Source: Sphingomonas hengshuiensis (GTDB lineage: Bacteria > Pseudomonadota > Alphaproteobacteria > Sphingomonadales > Sphingomonadaceae). From it: DNA of 34,810 nucleotides. Numbering within the stretch: the first letter of the stretch is position 1; the number at the start of each line of letters is the position of its first letter. The notes under the pieces were generated by a model. The model did no database searches. It worked only from the letters and a program-made list of their open reading frames with translations, and was not told the DNA's origin. The DNA is taken from contig QFNF01000032.1 of assembly GCA_003240755.1 (NCBI GenBank), positions 1 through 34,810 on the forward strand. Direction: 5' to 3'. Of the stretch, positions 1 through 7,711 are shown piece by piece. The position numbers were made by a program, and so were the translations under genes.

Positions 1-968
1 CGCTTGTAGCTGTTGGTCGTCGGGTTGGTGAAGGCGTTCACCGACTTGGCATGCTTGATGATGCCGCCGATGAAATACAGGCACATGTCCGACAGGCCGG
101 CATAGCCGTCGCCGGCGAACAGCGGCGAACCGCCGTTCCAGATCGAGAAATGGGTGTGCATGCCCGAGCCGTTGTCTTCCTTGATCGGCTTCGGCATGAA
201 CGTCGCGGTCTTGCCGTACGCATGGGCGACCTGGTGCACGACATACTTGTAGATCTGCATGCGATCGGCGGTCGTGGTCAGCGTGCCGAAGGTCAGGCCC
301 AGTTCGTGCTGCGCGGCGGCGACCTCATGGTGATGCTTGTCGCACGGCAGGCCCATTTCGAGCATGGTCGACACCATCTCGCCGCGAATGTCGACGGCGC
401 TGTCGACCGGGGCGACGGGGAAATAGCCGCCCTTGGCACGCGGGCGGTGGCCCATGTTGCCGGCTTCGTATTCGCGGCCCGAATTGCCCGGCAGTTCGAT
501 GTCGTCGATCTTGTAATAGCTGGTCGAATAGCTGTTTTCGAACCGGACGTCGTCGAACATGAAGAATTCGGCTTCCGGCCCGACATAGACGGTGTCGCCG
601 ATGCCGGTGGTCTTGAGATACGCCTCGGCGCGCTTCGCGGTCGAGCGGGGATCACGGGCATAGAGTTCGCCGGTCGACGGCTCGACCACGTCGCAGAAGA
701 TGACCAGCATCGGCGTCGCGGAGAACGGATCGGTATAGACCGCGTCCAGATCGGGCTTGAGCACCATGTCCGACTCGTTGATGGCCTTCCACCCCTCGAT
801 CGACGACCCGTCGAACATCAGGCCGTCGGTCAGCTCGTCCTCGCCCAGGATCGACGCGACCATGGTCAGGTGCTGCCACTTGCCCTTGGGATCGGTGAAG
901 CGCAGGTCGATCCACTCGATCTCCTCGTCCTTCACCCGCTTCAGGATGGTGCTGGCGGTAGTAGCCAT
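1..968 (-). CDS. glnA: Glutamine synthetase type I, 3'-truncated by the window edge
   Basis: Glutamine synthetase makes glutamine from glutamate, ammonia and ATP in the cytosol and is the main entry point for nitrogen. The visible 322 residues open [13 protein letters not shown] and continue with family hallmarks: [12 protein letters not shown] in the beta-grasp domain, then [12 protein letters not shown], a CDKHHHEV stretch and [12 protein letters not shown] in the catalytic domain, carrying metal-binding Glu and His residues. The start ATG (966-968) has an AGGG ten bases upstream. About 145 residues, including the adenylylation-site region, lie beyond base 1. It is the second gene of a glnB-glnA unit, 90 bases after glnB, and the gap contains a strong hairpin (998-1029) that could set the glnB:glnA ratio. 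Identification is certain; only completeness is unknown. Confidence 0.97.
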   Translation of the reverse strand, partial: MATTASTILKRVKDEEIEWIDLRFTDPKGKWQHLTMVASILGEDELTDGLMFDGSSIEGWKAINESDMVLKPDLDAVYTDPFSATPMLVIFCDVVEPSTGELYARDPRSTAKRAEAYLKTTGIGDTVYVGPEAEFFMFDDVRFENSYSTSYYKIDDIELPGNSGREYEAGNMGHRPRAKGGYFPVAPVDSAVDIRGEMVSTMLEMGLPCDKHHHEVAAAQHELGLTFGTLTTTADRMQIYKYVVHQVAHAYGKTATFMPKPIKEDNGSGMHTHFSIWNGGSPLFAGDGYAGLSDMCLYFIGGIIKHAKSVNAFTNPTTNSYK

Positions 969-997
969 CGGAAACTGCCCTTTCTGGATTAAACCCC

Positions 998-1029
998 GCG
1001 TTCCGGCGCAATCATTCGCCCCGGAACGC
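998..1029 (-). promoter_or_regulatory. Strong intergenic hairpin between glnB and glnA
   Basis: A perfect 9-bp inverted repeat (GCGTTCCGG / CCGGAACGC) closes a 14-base loop in the 90-base glnB-glnA gap. On the transcribed strand it is followed only by GGGGTTTAAT, so it is at best a leaky terminator. An attenuator or an RNA-processing or stability element between the two genes is the likely role; this is inference. Confidence 0.55.
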
Positions 1030-1058
1030 CCCGTGATTCGAAATAATGCTGCGCTGCG

Positions 1059-1451
<393 letters not shown>

Positions 1452-1454
1452 TTA

Positions 1455-1470
1455 AACAATTACCGTGCCA
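1455..1470 (-). promoter_or_regulatory. Sigma-54 (-24/-12) type promoter for glnB-glnA
   Basis: On the minus strand the sequence reads TGGCACG-GTAA-TTGTT. The sigma-54 consensus is TGGCACG-N4-TTGCW: the -24 element matches fully, and the -12 element differs only in the C of the GC (here GT). It lies 58-73 bases upstream of the glnB start, a normal leader length. No clear pair of NtrC half-sites was found upstream by eye. Confidence 0.65.
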
Positions 1471-1589
1471 ACCGGCGATTCGCCTGCGCCGGGATCATCG
1501 GGGATTTGGCCGGGCCTGTCGATATTGCCCATTGAAGGGGCATGGTGCCGCTTTTTTGGGCAGTACGTTTCCCTTGGGCCGGGGAAGCG

Positions 1590-2417
1590 TCAAAGATAGG
1601 GCGGCCTGGTGAAGCCCTTCGGGCTCAGCGTGAAGATCTCGCACCCGTCCTCGGTAATGCCGATCGAATGTTCGAACTGGGCCGACAGCGACCGGTCGCG
1701 CGTCACCGCGGTCCAGCCATCGTCGAGCATCTTCACGTCGGGCCGGCCGATATTTATCATCGGTTCGATGGTGAAGAACATGCCGGGGCGCAATTCGGGG
1801 CCGGTGCCGGGACGGCCGGCATGGATCACCTCGGGCGCGTCGTGGAACAACCGGCCCAGCCCATGGCCGCAGAAATCGCGGACCACGCCATAGCGGTGCG
1901 ATTCGGCATGGCGCTGGATCGCGTGCGCCACGTCGCCCATCCGGTTTCCCGGCCTCGCCTGTTCGATGCCGAGCATCAGGCATTCATAGGTCACGTCGAC
2001 CAGCTTGCGCGCCTTGATCGGCACGTCGCCGACCAGATAGGTGCGGCTGCTGTCGCCATGCCATCCGTCGAGCAGCGGGGTGACGTCGATATTGGCGATG
2101 TCGCCGTCCTTCAGCGTCCGTTCCGACGGGATGCCATGGCACACGACATGGTTGATCGAGATGCAGGTCGAATGGGTATAGCCGCGATAGCCGAGCGTGG
2201 CCGGCACCGCGCCGCCTTCGCGCGTCAGGCGGAGGATGATCGCATCCAGTTCGGCGGTCGTGACGCCCGGCACGACATGCGGCGTGATTTCATCGAGGAT
2301 ATGCGCGGCGAGACGGCCGGCGCGGCGCATGCCTTCGAACCCGGCGGCATCGTGCAGCTTGATCGCGCCGGTGCGCGCCAGCGGCATATCGGCGGTGACG
2401 GTCTGATATTCGGTCAT
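1590..2417 (-). CDS. map: Methionine aminopeptidase type I
   Basis: This enzyme removes the N-terminal methionine from nascent proteins in the cytosol using a dinuclear metal centre. The protein (275 aa from this start) shows the family metal ligands: Asp in DIANIDVTPLLDGWHGDSS, then His in GHGLGRLFHDAP, Glu in FTIEPMINIG, and the final Glu in QFEHSIGITEDG. HGIPSERTLKDGDI is also diagnostic. An in-frame ATG three codons upstream (2424-2426) is an alternative start; neither start has a visible ribosome-binding site. It is divergent from the cinA-like gene with about 50-60 bases between them, so their promoters must be packed together. Confidence 0.96.
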   Translation of the reverse strand: MTEYQTVTADMPLARTGAIKLHDAAGFEGMRRAGRLAAHILDEITPHVVPGVTTAELDAIILRLTREGGAVPATLGYRGYTHSTCISINHVVCHGIPSERTLKDGDIANIDVTPLLDGWHGDSSRTYLVGDVPIKARKLVDVTYECLMLGIEQARPGNRMGDVAHAIQRHAESHRYGVVRDFCGHGLGRLFHDAPEVIHAGRPGTGPELRPGMFFTIEPMINIGRPDVKMLDDGWTAVTRDRSLSAQFEHSIGITEDGCEIFTLSPKGFTRPPYL

Positions 2418-2427
2418 GGCGTGCATA

Positions 2428-2454
2428 TAGGCGAGGATGCGGCGCTAGGCGAGG
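2428..2454. repeat. Nine-base direct repeat in the map/cinA-like divergent promoter
   Basis: TAGGCGAGG occurs at 2428-2436 and again at 2446-2454, with an 18-base period. The pair occupies much of the short gap between the divergent starts. It could be a tandem protein-binding site, or chance in GC-rich sequence. Confidence 0.3.
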
Positions 2455-2481
2455 GCGCGGGCGCGCGCTATGCCGCCGCCC

Positions 2482-3237
2482 ATGACCGACCGCATCTGGA
2501 CCGCCGCATTGATCGTCATCGGTGACGAGATCCTGTCCGGCCGGACGCAGGACCGGAACATCGCCCAGCTCGCGACGTGGCTGAACGTGCAGGGCATCCG
2601 CCTCGCCGAGGTCCGCGTCGTCGCCGACCGCGAGGACGCGATCGTCGAGGCGGTGAACATGCTGCGCGTGCGCAACGACTATCTGTTCACCACCGGCGGC
2701 ATCGGTCCCACCCATGACGACATCACCGTCGATTCGATCGCGGCGGCGCTGGGCGTGCCGGTCGTCGTCCATCCCCAGGCCCGCGCCATCCTCGAATCGC
2801 ATTACGAGACCCGCGGCGGCCTGACCGATGCGCGGCTGCGCATGGCGCGGGTGCCGCAGGGCGGCGCGCTGATCGAGAACCGCATGTCCGGCGCGCCGGG
2901 CATCCGCGTCGGGAACATCTTCATCATGGCCGGCGTGCCGCACATCGCCGCGGCGATGCTCGACAGCCTGACGGGTACGCTGGAGGGCGGGCTGCCGGTC
3001 GTGTCGCGGACGCTCGGCTGCTGGGTCGGGGAAAGCGAGGTCGCCGACCTCCTGGGCAGCGTCGAACGGGCGCATGACGGGGTCGCGATCGGCAGCTATC
3101 CGTTCTTCCGCGACGGGCGTACCGGGGCGAACTTCGTCGTCCGCGCAACCGATCCGGCGGCGGTGGACGCCTGTGTCGCCGATCTGGCCGCCCGGTTGCA
3201 GGCGCTCGGGCACCAGCCGGTCGCCGACGGCATCTGA
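2482..3237 (+). CDS. CinA-like MoCF-domain (molybdopterin-binding) protein
   Basis: This is a stand-alone MoCF_biosynth domain protein of the CinA/MoaB fold. Core motifs are visible: IGDEILSGRTQDRN near the N-terminus and TTGGIGPTHDDITVDSIA near residues 70-87, the nucleotide/pterin-binding loop. At about 251 aa it lacks the C-terminal PncC-type amidase domain of full CinA, so nicotinamide-nucleotide amidase activity is not expected from this polypeptide. The ATG at 2470 (four codons earlier) is an alternative start; I prefer MTDRIW because the codons before it are low-complexity CCG/CCC. The gene ends nine bases before the first possible start of the oxidoreductase gene. Family is certain; physiological role is not established. 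Confidence 0.88.
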   Translation: MTDRIWTAALIVIGDEILSGRTQDRNIAQLATWLNVQGIRLAEVRVVADREDAIVEAVNMLRVRNDYLFTTGGIGPTHDDITVDSIAAALGVPVVVHPQARAILESHYETRGGLTDARLRMARVPQGGALIENRMSGAPGIRVGNIFIMAGVPHIAAAMLDSLTGTLEGGLPVVSRTLGCWVGESEVADLLGSVERAHDGVAIGSYPFFRDGRTGANFVVRATDPAAVDACVADLAARLQALGHQPVADGI

Positions 3238-3302
3238 CGCGGCGCTTGCGGATGGATCGGACGGCAGATATGTCCGACAAATATCGGCAGGAGAGCGTGA
3301 CC

Positions 3303-4229
3303 TTGGCTACCCCGACCCGCATCGCGTTGGCCGGCATCGGCAAGATCGCGCGCGACCAGCATATTCCCCATCTCGCCGCCAGCCCCGATTTCGACCTGGT
3401 CGCCGCCGTCACCGGCCACACGCCGCCCGGTGGCGTGCCGGGGTTTCCGACGATCGACGCGATGATGGCGGCGATGCCCGACGTACAGGCGATCTCGATC
3501 TGCACCCCGCCGCGCGGGCGGCTGTCGCTGATCCGGCAGGCGCTCGACCACGGGCTGGACGTCATGATCGAAAAGCCGCCCGCCGCCACGTTGTCGGAGG
3601 CGCAGGCGTTCGCACGCGCTGCCGAACGGGCGGGCAGGGTGCTGTTCGCGACATGGCATTCGCGCGAGGCGGCGGCGGTCGAGCCGGCGCGCGCATGGCT
3701 GGCCAGGCGCACCATCCGCCGCGTCGCGGTCAACTGGAAGGAGGATGTCCGCGTCTGGCATCCGGGGCAGGACTGGATCTGGGCGCCGGGCATCGGGGTG
3801 TTCGATCCGGGCATCAACGCGCTGTCGGTCATCACCCGCATCCTGCCGCGCCCGCTGCTGCTCGATGCGGCCGAACTGCGCTTTCCGTCGAACCGCGACG
3901 CGCCGATCGCCGCCGATCTCGACTTCACCGACACGGCCGGCGTGCCGGTGCGGGTCGAATTCGACTTCGACCAGACCGGGCCGCAGACATGGGACATCGA
4001 CATCGACACCGATGACGGCCGTCTGACACTGTCGATGGGCGCGTCGCGGATGGCGGTCGATGGCGCCGCGGTCGATGTCGGCGACGAACCCGAATATGCG
4101 CGGCTGTACCGCCGCTTCGCCGAATGTCTCGCAACCCGGACGAGCGATGTCGACCTGTCGCCGTTCGTCCATGTCAACGACGCGTTCCTGCTCGGGCGGC
4201 GGGTGACGGTGGGGGCGTTCGGCGAATAG
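3303..4229 (+). CDS. Gfo/Idh/MocA oxidoreductase, D-galactose 1-dehydrogenase-like
   Basis: This is an NAD(P)-dependent sugar dehydrogenase with an N-terminal Rossmann fold (IALAGIGKIARDQHIPHL) and the family EKPPAATLSEAQAFARAA signature. The C-terminal half carries VNWKEDVRVWHPGQDWIW and GVFDPGINALSVITRILP, which I recall as characteristic of bacterial D-galactose 1-dehydrogenases (galactose to galactonolactone, De Ley-Doudoroff pathway). The start is uncertain. TTG at 3303 has an AGGAG nine bases upstream and gives an N-terminus just before the Rossmann strand; in-frame ATGs at 3252 and 3270 would add 17 or 11 residues. No other galactose genes are nearby, so the substrate rests on sequence resemblance alone. 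Confidence 0.85.
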   Translation: MATPTRIALAGIGKIARDQHIPHLAASPDFDLVAAVTGHTPPGGVPGFPTIDAMMAAMPDVQAISICTPPRGRLSLIRQALDHGLDVMIEKPPAATLSEAQAFARAAERAGRVLFATWHSREAAAVEPARAWLARRTIRRVAVNWKEDVRVWHPGQDWIWAPGIGVFDPGINALSVITRILPRPLLLDAAELRFPSNRDAPIAADLDFTDTAGVPVRVEFDFDQTGPQTWDIDIDTDDGRLTLSMGASRMAVDGAAVDVGDEPEYARLYRRFAECLATRTSDVDLSPFVHVNDAFLLGRRVTVGAFGE

Positions 4230-4235
4230 GCCTCT

Positions 4236-4263
4236 CCCCCGCCGGCGGGGGGGGGGGGGGGAG
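4236..4263. repeat. 15-G homopolymer inside a C/G hairpin between convergent genes
   Basis: After the oxidoreductase stop there is CTCCCCC-GCCGGC followed by an uninterrupted run of 15 G (4247-4261) and AG. CCCCCGCC/GGCGGGGG forms a perfect 16-base palindrome at 4236-4251. It sits between the convergent dehydrogenase and plsC genes, where a bidirectional terminator is expected. The length of such a tract is unreliable in most assemblies. Confidence 0.75.
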
Positions 4264-4271
4264 CCACGCCG

Positions 4272-4994
4272 CTACCGCATCACCGCGGCAATCGCCTCGC
4301 GCGCGCGGGTCGCCACGGCCTTGCGGCCCATCCCCGCCGGGTCGAACGGCGCAAGGAAATGGATCGTCAGCGCGATGCGTCCCGCCCGCGCCAGTACCCG
4401 CGCGGCATTGGCCGTGCCCGGCTCGTCGCCCAGCCACGCGACCTCGTGCGCGTCGCCATAATCGAGATAGACCGGCTGTACCCGCAATCCCGGCGGCGGC
4501 GGATCGATCGCGCCCAGCAAGGCGGCCTTGAACGGCAGCAGGGCACCCGGCGTCCCGGTCGTCCCTTCGGGAAACACCGTCACCGGATGGTCGGCGAGCA
4601 GCGCCTGCCGCAGCGTATCGATCTGCCGCGCGACGCCCAGCCGGTCGCCGCGATCGACGAACAGCGTGTGGTTGAGCGTGCACAGCCACCCGACCAGCGG
4701 CGCATCGCGCAGCTCGCCCTTGGCGACGAACGCGCTGCCGCCGGCGCCGGCGATGGCGAGGATGTCGATCCAGCTCTGGTGATTGGCGAGGTAGAGGACG
4801 TCGCGCGGCACAGGGGTGCCGACCACCGTCGTCCGCACGCCGACGATCTTCGCGATCCGCCCCAGGAACCGCGGCGGCCAGGGCGATCGCGCCCCGACCA
4901 GCCGCCAACTGCCATGCAGCACCAGATAGGCGAGCAACGCCGCCAGCATTGCGACCGCCCGGCCCGTCATGCGCAGCCGCGCGGGCAGGCGCAT
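4272..4994 (-). CDS. plsC: 1-acyl-sn-glycerol-3-phosphate acyltransferase (PlsC family)
   Basis: This membrane-bound acyltransferase adds the second acyl chain to lysophosphatidic acid in phospholipid synthesis; related members act on ornithine lipids or other lysolipids. An N-terminal hydrophobic helix (about residues 12-28) is followed by the catalytic H-x4-D motif NHQSWID (H72, D77), the acceptor-phosphate site FVDRGDR, and FPEGTT (141-146). Its 240 aa are usual for the family. It starts four bases after the fur stop codon and so is probably co-transcribed with fur. The family is certain; the exact lysolipid substrate is not. Confidence 0.93.
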   Translation of the reverse strand: MRLPARLRMTGRAVAMLAALLAYLVLHGSWRLVGARSPWPPRFLGRIAKIVGVRTTVVGTPVPRDVLYLANHQSWIDILAIAGAGGSAFVAKGELRDAPLVGWLCTLNHTLFVDRGDRLGVARQIDTLRQALLADHPVTVFPEGTTGTPGALLPFKAALLGAIDPPPPGLRVQPVYLDYGDAHEVAWLGDEPGTANAARVLARAGRIALTIHFLAPFDPAGMGRKAVATRAREAIAAVMR

Positions 4995-4998
4995 CGCG

Positions 4999-5421
4999 TC
5001 AGTCCTTGCGGTCGAGGCTGACGCCGTAGAGTTCCATGCGGTGGTCGACCAGGCGGAAGCCGAGCCGCTCGGCGATCTGTTTCTGCAACAGTTCCAGTTC
5101 GGGGTCGACGAACTCGATCACGCGTCCGGTTTCCACGTCGATCAGGTGGTCGTGATGCGCCTCGGGCGAGGGTTCGTAGCGCGCGCGGCCATCGCCGAAA
5201 TCATGCCGGTCGAGAATGCCGGCCTCCTCGAACAGCCGCACCGTGCGATACACGGTCGCGATCGAGATCCCCGGATCGATCGCCGATGCGCGTTCATACA
5301 CTTTTTCGACATCGGGATGGTCGTCGGCTTCGGACAGCACGCGGGCGATCACCCGGCGTTGCTCGGTGATCCGCAGCCCCTTCTGGTGACACAGCGCTTC
5401 GAGATCGATCTTGCGGGGCAT
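4999..5421 (-). CDS. fur: Fur/Mur family metal-responsive repressor
   Basis: This is a winged-helix metalloregulator of 140 aa. The DNA-recognition region is GISIATVYRTVRLFEEAGI (51-69), and the regulatory metal site includes EAHHDHLID (H89, H90, D91, H92). There is no C-terminal CxxC pair and only one Cys (C11), as in alphaproteobacterial Fur/Mur proteins, where the family member may sense manganese or iron. An AGGA lies five bases before the ATG. A strong hairpin separates it from mucR upstream, so it may have its own transcript with plsC. A role in metal homeostasis is established for the family; Fe versus Mn specificity cannot be read from sequence. Confidence 0.95.
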   Translation of the reverse strand: MPRKIDLEALCHQKGLRITEQRRVIARVLSEADDHPDVEKVYERASAIDPGISIATVYRTVRLFEEAGILDRHDFGDGRARYEPSPEAHHDHLIDVETGRVIEFVDPELELLQKQIAERLGFRLVDHRMELYGVSLDRKD

Positions 5422-5462
5422 GAATTCCTGTACGTCCAGACTGGCGGTGGCCGGGTTCTAGC

Positions 5463-5503
5463 GCGCCGGACCGTTCAGCGAAAGCCGCTAAGTGGTCCGG
5501 CGC
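5463..5503 (-). terminator. Strong hairpin between mucR and fur
   Basis: A perfect 10-bp inverted repeat (GCGCCGGACC / GGTCCGGCGC) encloses an inner AGCG/CGCT stem, six bases after the mucR stop. No U-tract follows on the transcribed strand. It is probably a terminator or mRNA-end stabiliser for mucR; only about 40 bases then remain for a separate fur promoter. Confidence 0.55.
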
Positions 5504-5508
5504 GGCGA

Positions 5509-5922
5509 TCACGCCGTGCGTCGCTGCGTACCCAGGCCGATCTGCTTGGCCAGCGTCCGGCGCTGTTCGGCATAGTTGGGCGCGACCATCGGATAATCGG
5601 CGGGCAGGTTCCACTTGGTGCGATACTGCTCGGGCGTCAGGTTGTAATGCGTCATCAGGTGGCGCTTGAGCATCTTGAGCTTCCGCCCGTCCTCCAGGCA
5701 GACGATATAGTCGGGCTTGACCGATGCGCGGATCGCGACCGCCGGTTCCGGGCGGGCGGCCGGTGTTTCGGGCGGCGTGCCCAGCGTGGCGAGCGCGCCA
5801 TGGACGCTGTGGATCAGCGCCGGGATGTCACGCAGTTCGATCGTGTTGTTGCCGACATGGGCGGCGACGATGTCGGCGGTCAGGGCGATGAGCGCATCAT
5901 CGCGCTCGACGAGCATATCCAT
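5509..5922 (-). CDS. MucR/Ros family zinc-finger transcriptional regulator
   Basis: MucR/Ros proteins are small alphaproteobacterial DNA-binding regulators of exopolysaccharide, motility and cell-cycle genes. I chose ATG 5922 (MDMLVERDD, 137 aa) because GAGGA sits just upstream; the frame is open further but without a good site. The zinc finger is C75-x2-D78-x9-H88-x3-H92, the CDHH variant in which the second Cys is Asp, followed by the family block YNLTPEQYRTKWNLPADYPM and APNYAEQRR. The N-terminal 45 residues form the oligomerisation region. An AT-rich stretch (CTTATATTGT, 5991-6000) about 70 bases upstream may be its promoter. Confidence 0.93.
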   Translation of the reverse strand: MDMLVERDDALIALTADIVAAHVGNNTIELRDIPALIHSVHGALATLGTPPETPAARPEPAVAIRASVKPDYIVCLEDGRKLKMLKRHLMTHYNLTPEQYRTKWNLPADYPMVAPNYAEQRRTLAKQIGLGTQRRTA

Positions 5923-6015
5923 AAATTTCCTCACGTACGCGGCCGGTGCCATGGCCGTCCCCGCTATCCACCCCGACCGTCCGGTGCGCAACAATATAAG
6001 AGACGTTTTTCGGAA

Positions 6016-6498
6016 TCAGCGCTGCGGGATGGGCCGGACATAGGTATGGGCGTCGAACCGCGCGCCGCCGCGCCCGGCATAATAGCCGCGCCGCTCGCCG
6101 CACTGGACAAAGCCCTCGCCGACATAGAGCCGGGTCGCATCGTTGCCCGCGCGCATTTCCAGGCAGAGCCGCTCCGCGCCCCGCGCCCCCGCATCGGCAA
6201 TCGACCGGCGCAGCAATGCACGCCCGATCCCCCGCCCGCGATGGTCGGGCCGGACCGCGATCAGCAGCAATTCGGCATCGCCGGCGATGGCGCGGGTCAG
6301 GGCGAAGCCGACCAGCAGCTCCGCATCCTGCGCCAGCGTCAGCCAGACGCCCGGCAGCGACAGCATCCCCAGGCATTGCGCCTGCGTCCACGCCTCGCCG
6401 AAACGCGGATCGAACGCTGCCTGCATCACCGCATCGACCGCCACGATATCGGCGGCGGTGCCGTCGCCGATCGCGATGGCGGCGTGCGCGTCGCTCAT
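6016..6498 (-). CDS. rimI: GNAT acetyltransferase, RimI-like
   Basis: This is a 160-aa GNAT-fold N-acetyltransferase. The acetyl-CoA binding motif A is LLLIAVRPDHRGRGIGRALLRRSI, with the R/Q-x-x-G-x-G/A pattern RGRGIG, followed by EMRAGNDATRLYVGEGF. RimI acetylates the N-terminus of ribosomal protein bS18 and sometimes other proteins. The ATG overlaps the tsaB stop (ATGA), so the two are translationally coupled; tsaB-rimI adjacency is conserved in many bacteria and is the main reason for naming it RimI rather than a generic GNAT. Confidence 0.88.
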   Translation of the reverse strand: MSDAHAAIAIGDGTAADIVAVDAVMQAAFDPRFGEAWTQAQCLGMLSLPGVWLTLAQDAELLVGFALTRAIAGDAELLLIAVRPDHRGRGIGRALLRRSIADAGARGAERLCLEMRAGNDATRLYVGEGFVQCGERRGYYAGRGGARFDAHTYVRPIPQR

Positions 6499-7112
6499 GC
6501 GCGGACGCTGGGCACCGCATCGGGTGCGCGACCATAAAGGGGGGCGGGGGGCAGGGTGCGCTGCGCTTCGGGCAGCAGCAGCGCGTCGGCGGCATCGGGC
6601 AACCGGTCGCTCCCGGGCAGGCGGTCGTCGACCATGCGCAGCCGCGCCAGCCCCTGTCCGGCGACGCGGCGTCCCGCCAGCGCGGCGACCGCATCGGCGG
6701 GCTTGCGCGACACCGCCGGTCCGTCGGGGGTCAGCGCCGCGTCGAATCCCTGCTGGAACACCTCGCCATGGCCGCCATCGAGTACCGCGACGATCGCGTC
6801 GCCCGGGTGGTCGTTCAGCGCGGCGGCGGCGATCGACGCCAGCGACGAATAGCCCGCGACCGGTACGCCCCAGCCGATGCCCAGCCCGCGCGCCGCCGCC
6901 AGCCCGACACGGACGCCGGTGAAGCTGCCCGGCCCGCAATCGACGAGGATCGCGTCGGCGCGACCTTCACCCGGCAGCGCGGCGATCATCGGTACCAGTC
7001 GTTCGGCATGGCCGCGCCCGACCACCACATGCTCGCGCGCGATCACCACGCCGTCCTCGATCAGCGCGACGGAACAGGCGGCAGTGGCGGTTTCGATGAC
7101 GAGCGTGCGCAC
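6495..7112 (-). CDS. tsaB: tRNA t6A biosynthesis protein TsaB
   Basis: TsaB is the non-catalytic partner of TsaD in synthesis of N6-threonylcarbamoyladenosine at tRNA position 37. It has the truncated ASKHA fold: MRTLVIETATAACSVALIE at the N-terminus and DCGPGSFTGVRVGLAAARGL near residues 58-77. The start is GTG (7110-7112), nine bases after the nitroreductase stop; the protein is 205 aa. The 3' end overlaps rimI by four bases. The TsaD-like metal-binding HxxxH is absent, as expected for TsaB. Confidence 0.93.
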   Translation of the reverse strand: MRTLVIETATAACSVALIEDGVVIAREHVVVGRGHAERLVPMIAALPGEGRADAILVDCGPGSFTGVRVGLAAARGLGIGWGVPVAGYSSLASIAAAALNDHPGDAIVAVLDGGHGEVFQQGFDAALTPDGPAVSRKPADAVAALAGRRVAGQGLARLRMVDDRLPGSDRLPDAADALLLPEAQRTLPPAPLYGRAPDAVPSVRA

Positions 7113-7120
7113 GGGCGGCG

Positions 7121-7711
7121 TCAGGCGATCCGGTTGAACTTGGCGAAATCGGGCCGGGGCGAGCGCGGGTGCAGCGTCTCGCGATCGCCATGGCCCAGCG
7201 TGGTGATGAAATTGGCATGGACCGATGGCGTGTCGGCAAAGAACGCCTTGTCGACCGCGCCGGCATCGAACCCCGACATCGGCCCGGTATCGAGCCCCAG
7301 CGCACGGGCGGCGAGGATCAGATACGCCCCCTGCAGCGACGAATTGCGGAACGCCGATGCCTGGCGCAGTTCGGCATTGCCGTCGAACCACGACTTCGCG
7401 TCGGTATGCGGGAACAGTTCGGGCAGATGCTCGTGGAATTCGGTATCCATGCCGATGATGGCAGTCACCGGCGCGGCGCGGATCTTGTCGGGGTTGGTGC
7501 CCGTGGCGCACGCCGCCAGTTTTTCCTTCGCCGCATCCGATGTGCACCACACGATCCGCGCCGGCATCTGGTTGGCGCTGGTCGGACCCCATTTCATCAG
7601 GTCCCAGATCGCGTGCAGCGTCGCGTCGTCGACCGGCTGGTCGGTATAATGGTTGAACGTCCGGGCACTGCGGAACAGCGTATCGAGCGCTTGGTCGTCG
7701 AGCATGGGCAT
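7121..7711 (-). CDS. Nitroreductase-family oxidoreductase, RutE-like (malonic semialdehyde reductase type)
   Basis: This 196-aa FMN-dependent flavoprotein closely follows the RutE pattern: ARTFNHYTDQPVDDATLHAI, DLMKWGPTSANQMPARIVW, ELFPHTDAKSWFDG, AFRNSSLQGAYLILAARALG, LDTGPMSGFDAGAVDKAFF. RutE reduces malonic semialdehyde to 3-hydroxypropionate in pyrimidine (uracil) breakdown, but no other rut gene is in view, so the substrate here is unproven. The ATG overlaps the nfuA stop by one base (TGATG), indicating coupled translation with an Fe-S carrier. General nitro- or quinone-reductase activity is an alternative. Confidence 0.88.
   Translation of the reverse strand: MPMLDDQALDTLFRSARTFNHYTDQPVDDATLHAIWDLMKWGPTSANQMPARIVWCTSDAAKEKLAACATGTNPDKIRAAPVTAIIGMDTEFHEHLPELFPHTDAKSWFDGNAELRQASAFRNSSLQGAYLILAARALGLDTGPMSGFDAGAVDKAFFADTPSVHANFITTLGHGDRETLHPRSPRPDFAKFNRIA

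Noticed and set aside
1541..1557. A small GGCA-TGG-TGCC hairpin followed by TTTTTT as a terminator on the plus strand.
   Set aside because: The stem is only 4 bp and no plus-strand gene ends there.
2482..3237. A full CinA competence/NMN deamidase protein.
   Set aside because: Only the MoCF domain is present; the C-terminal PncC-type domain is absent.
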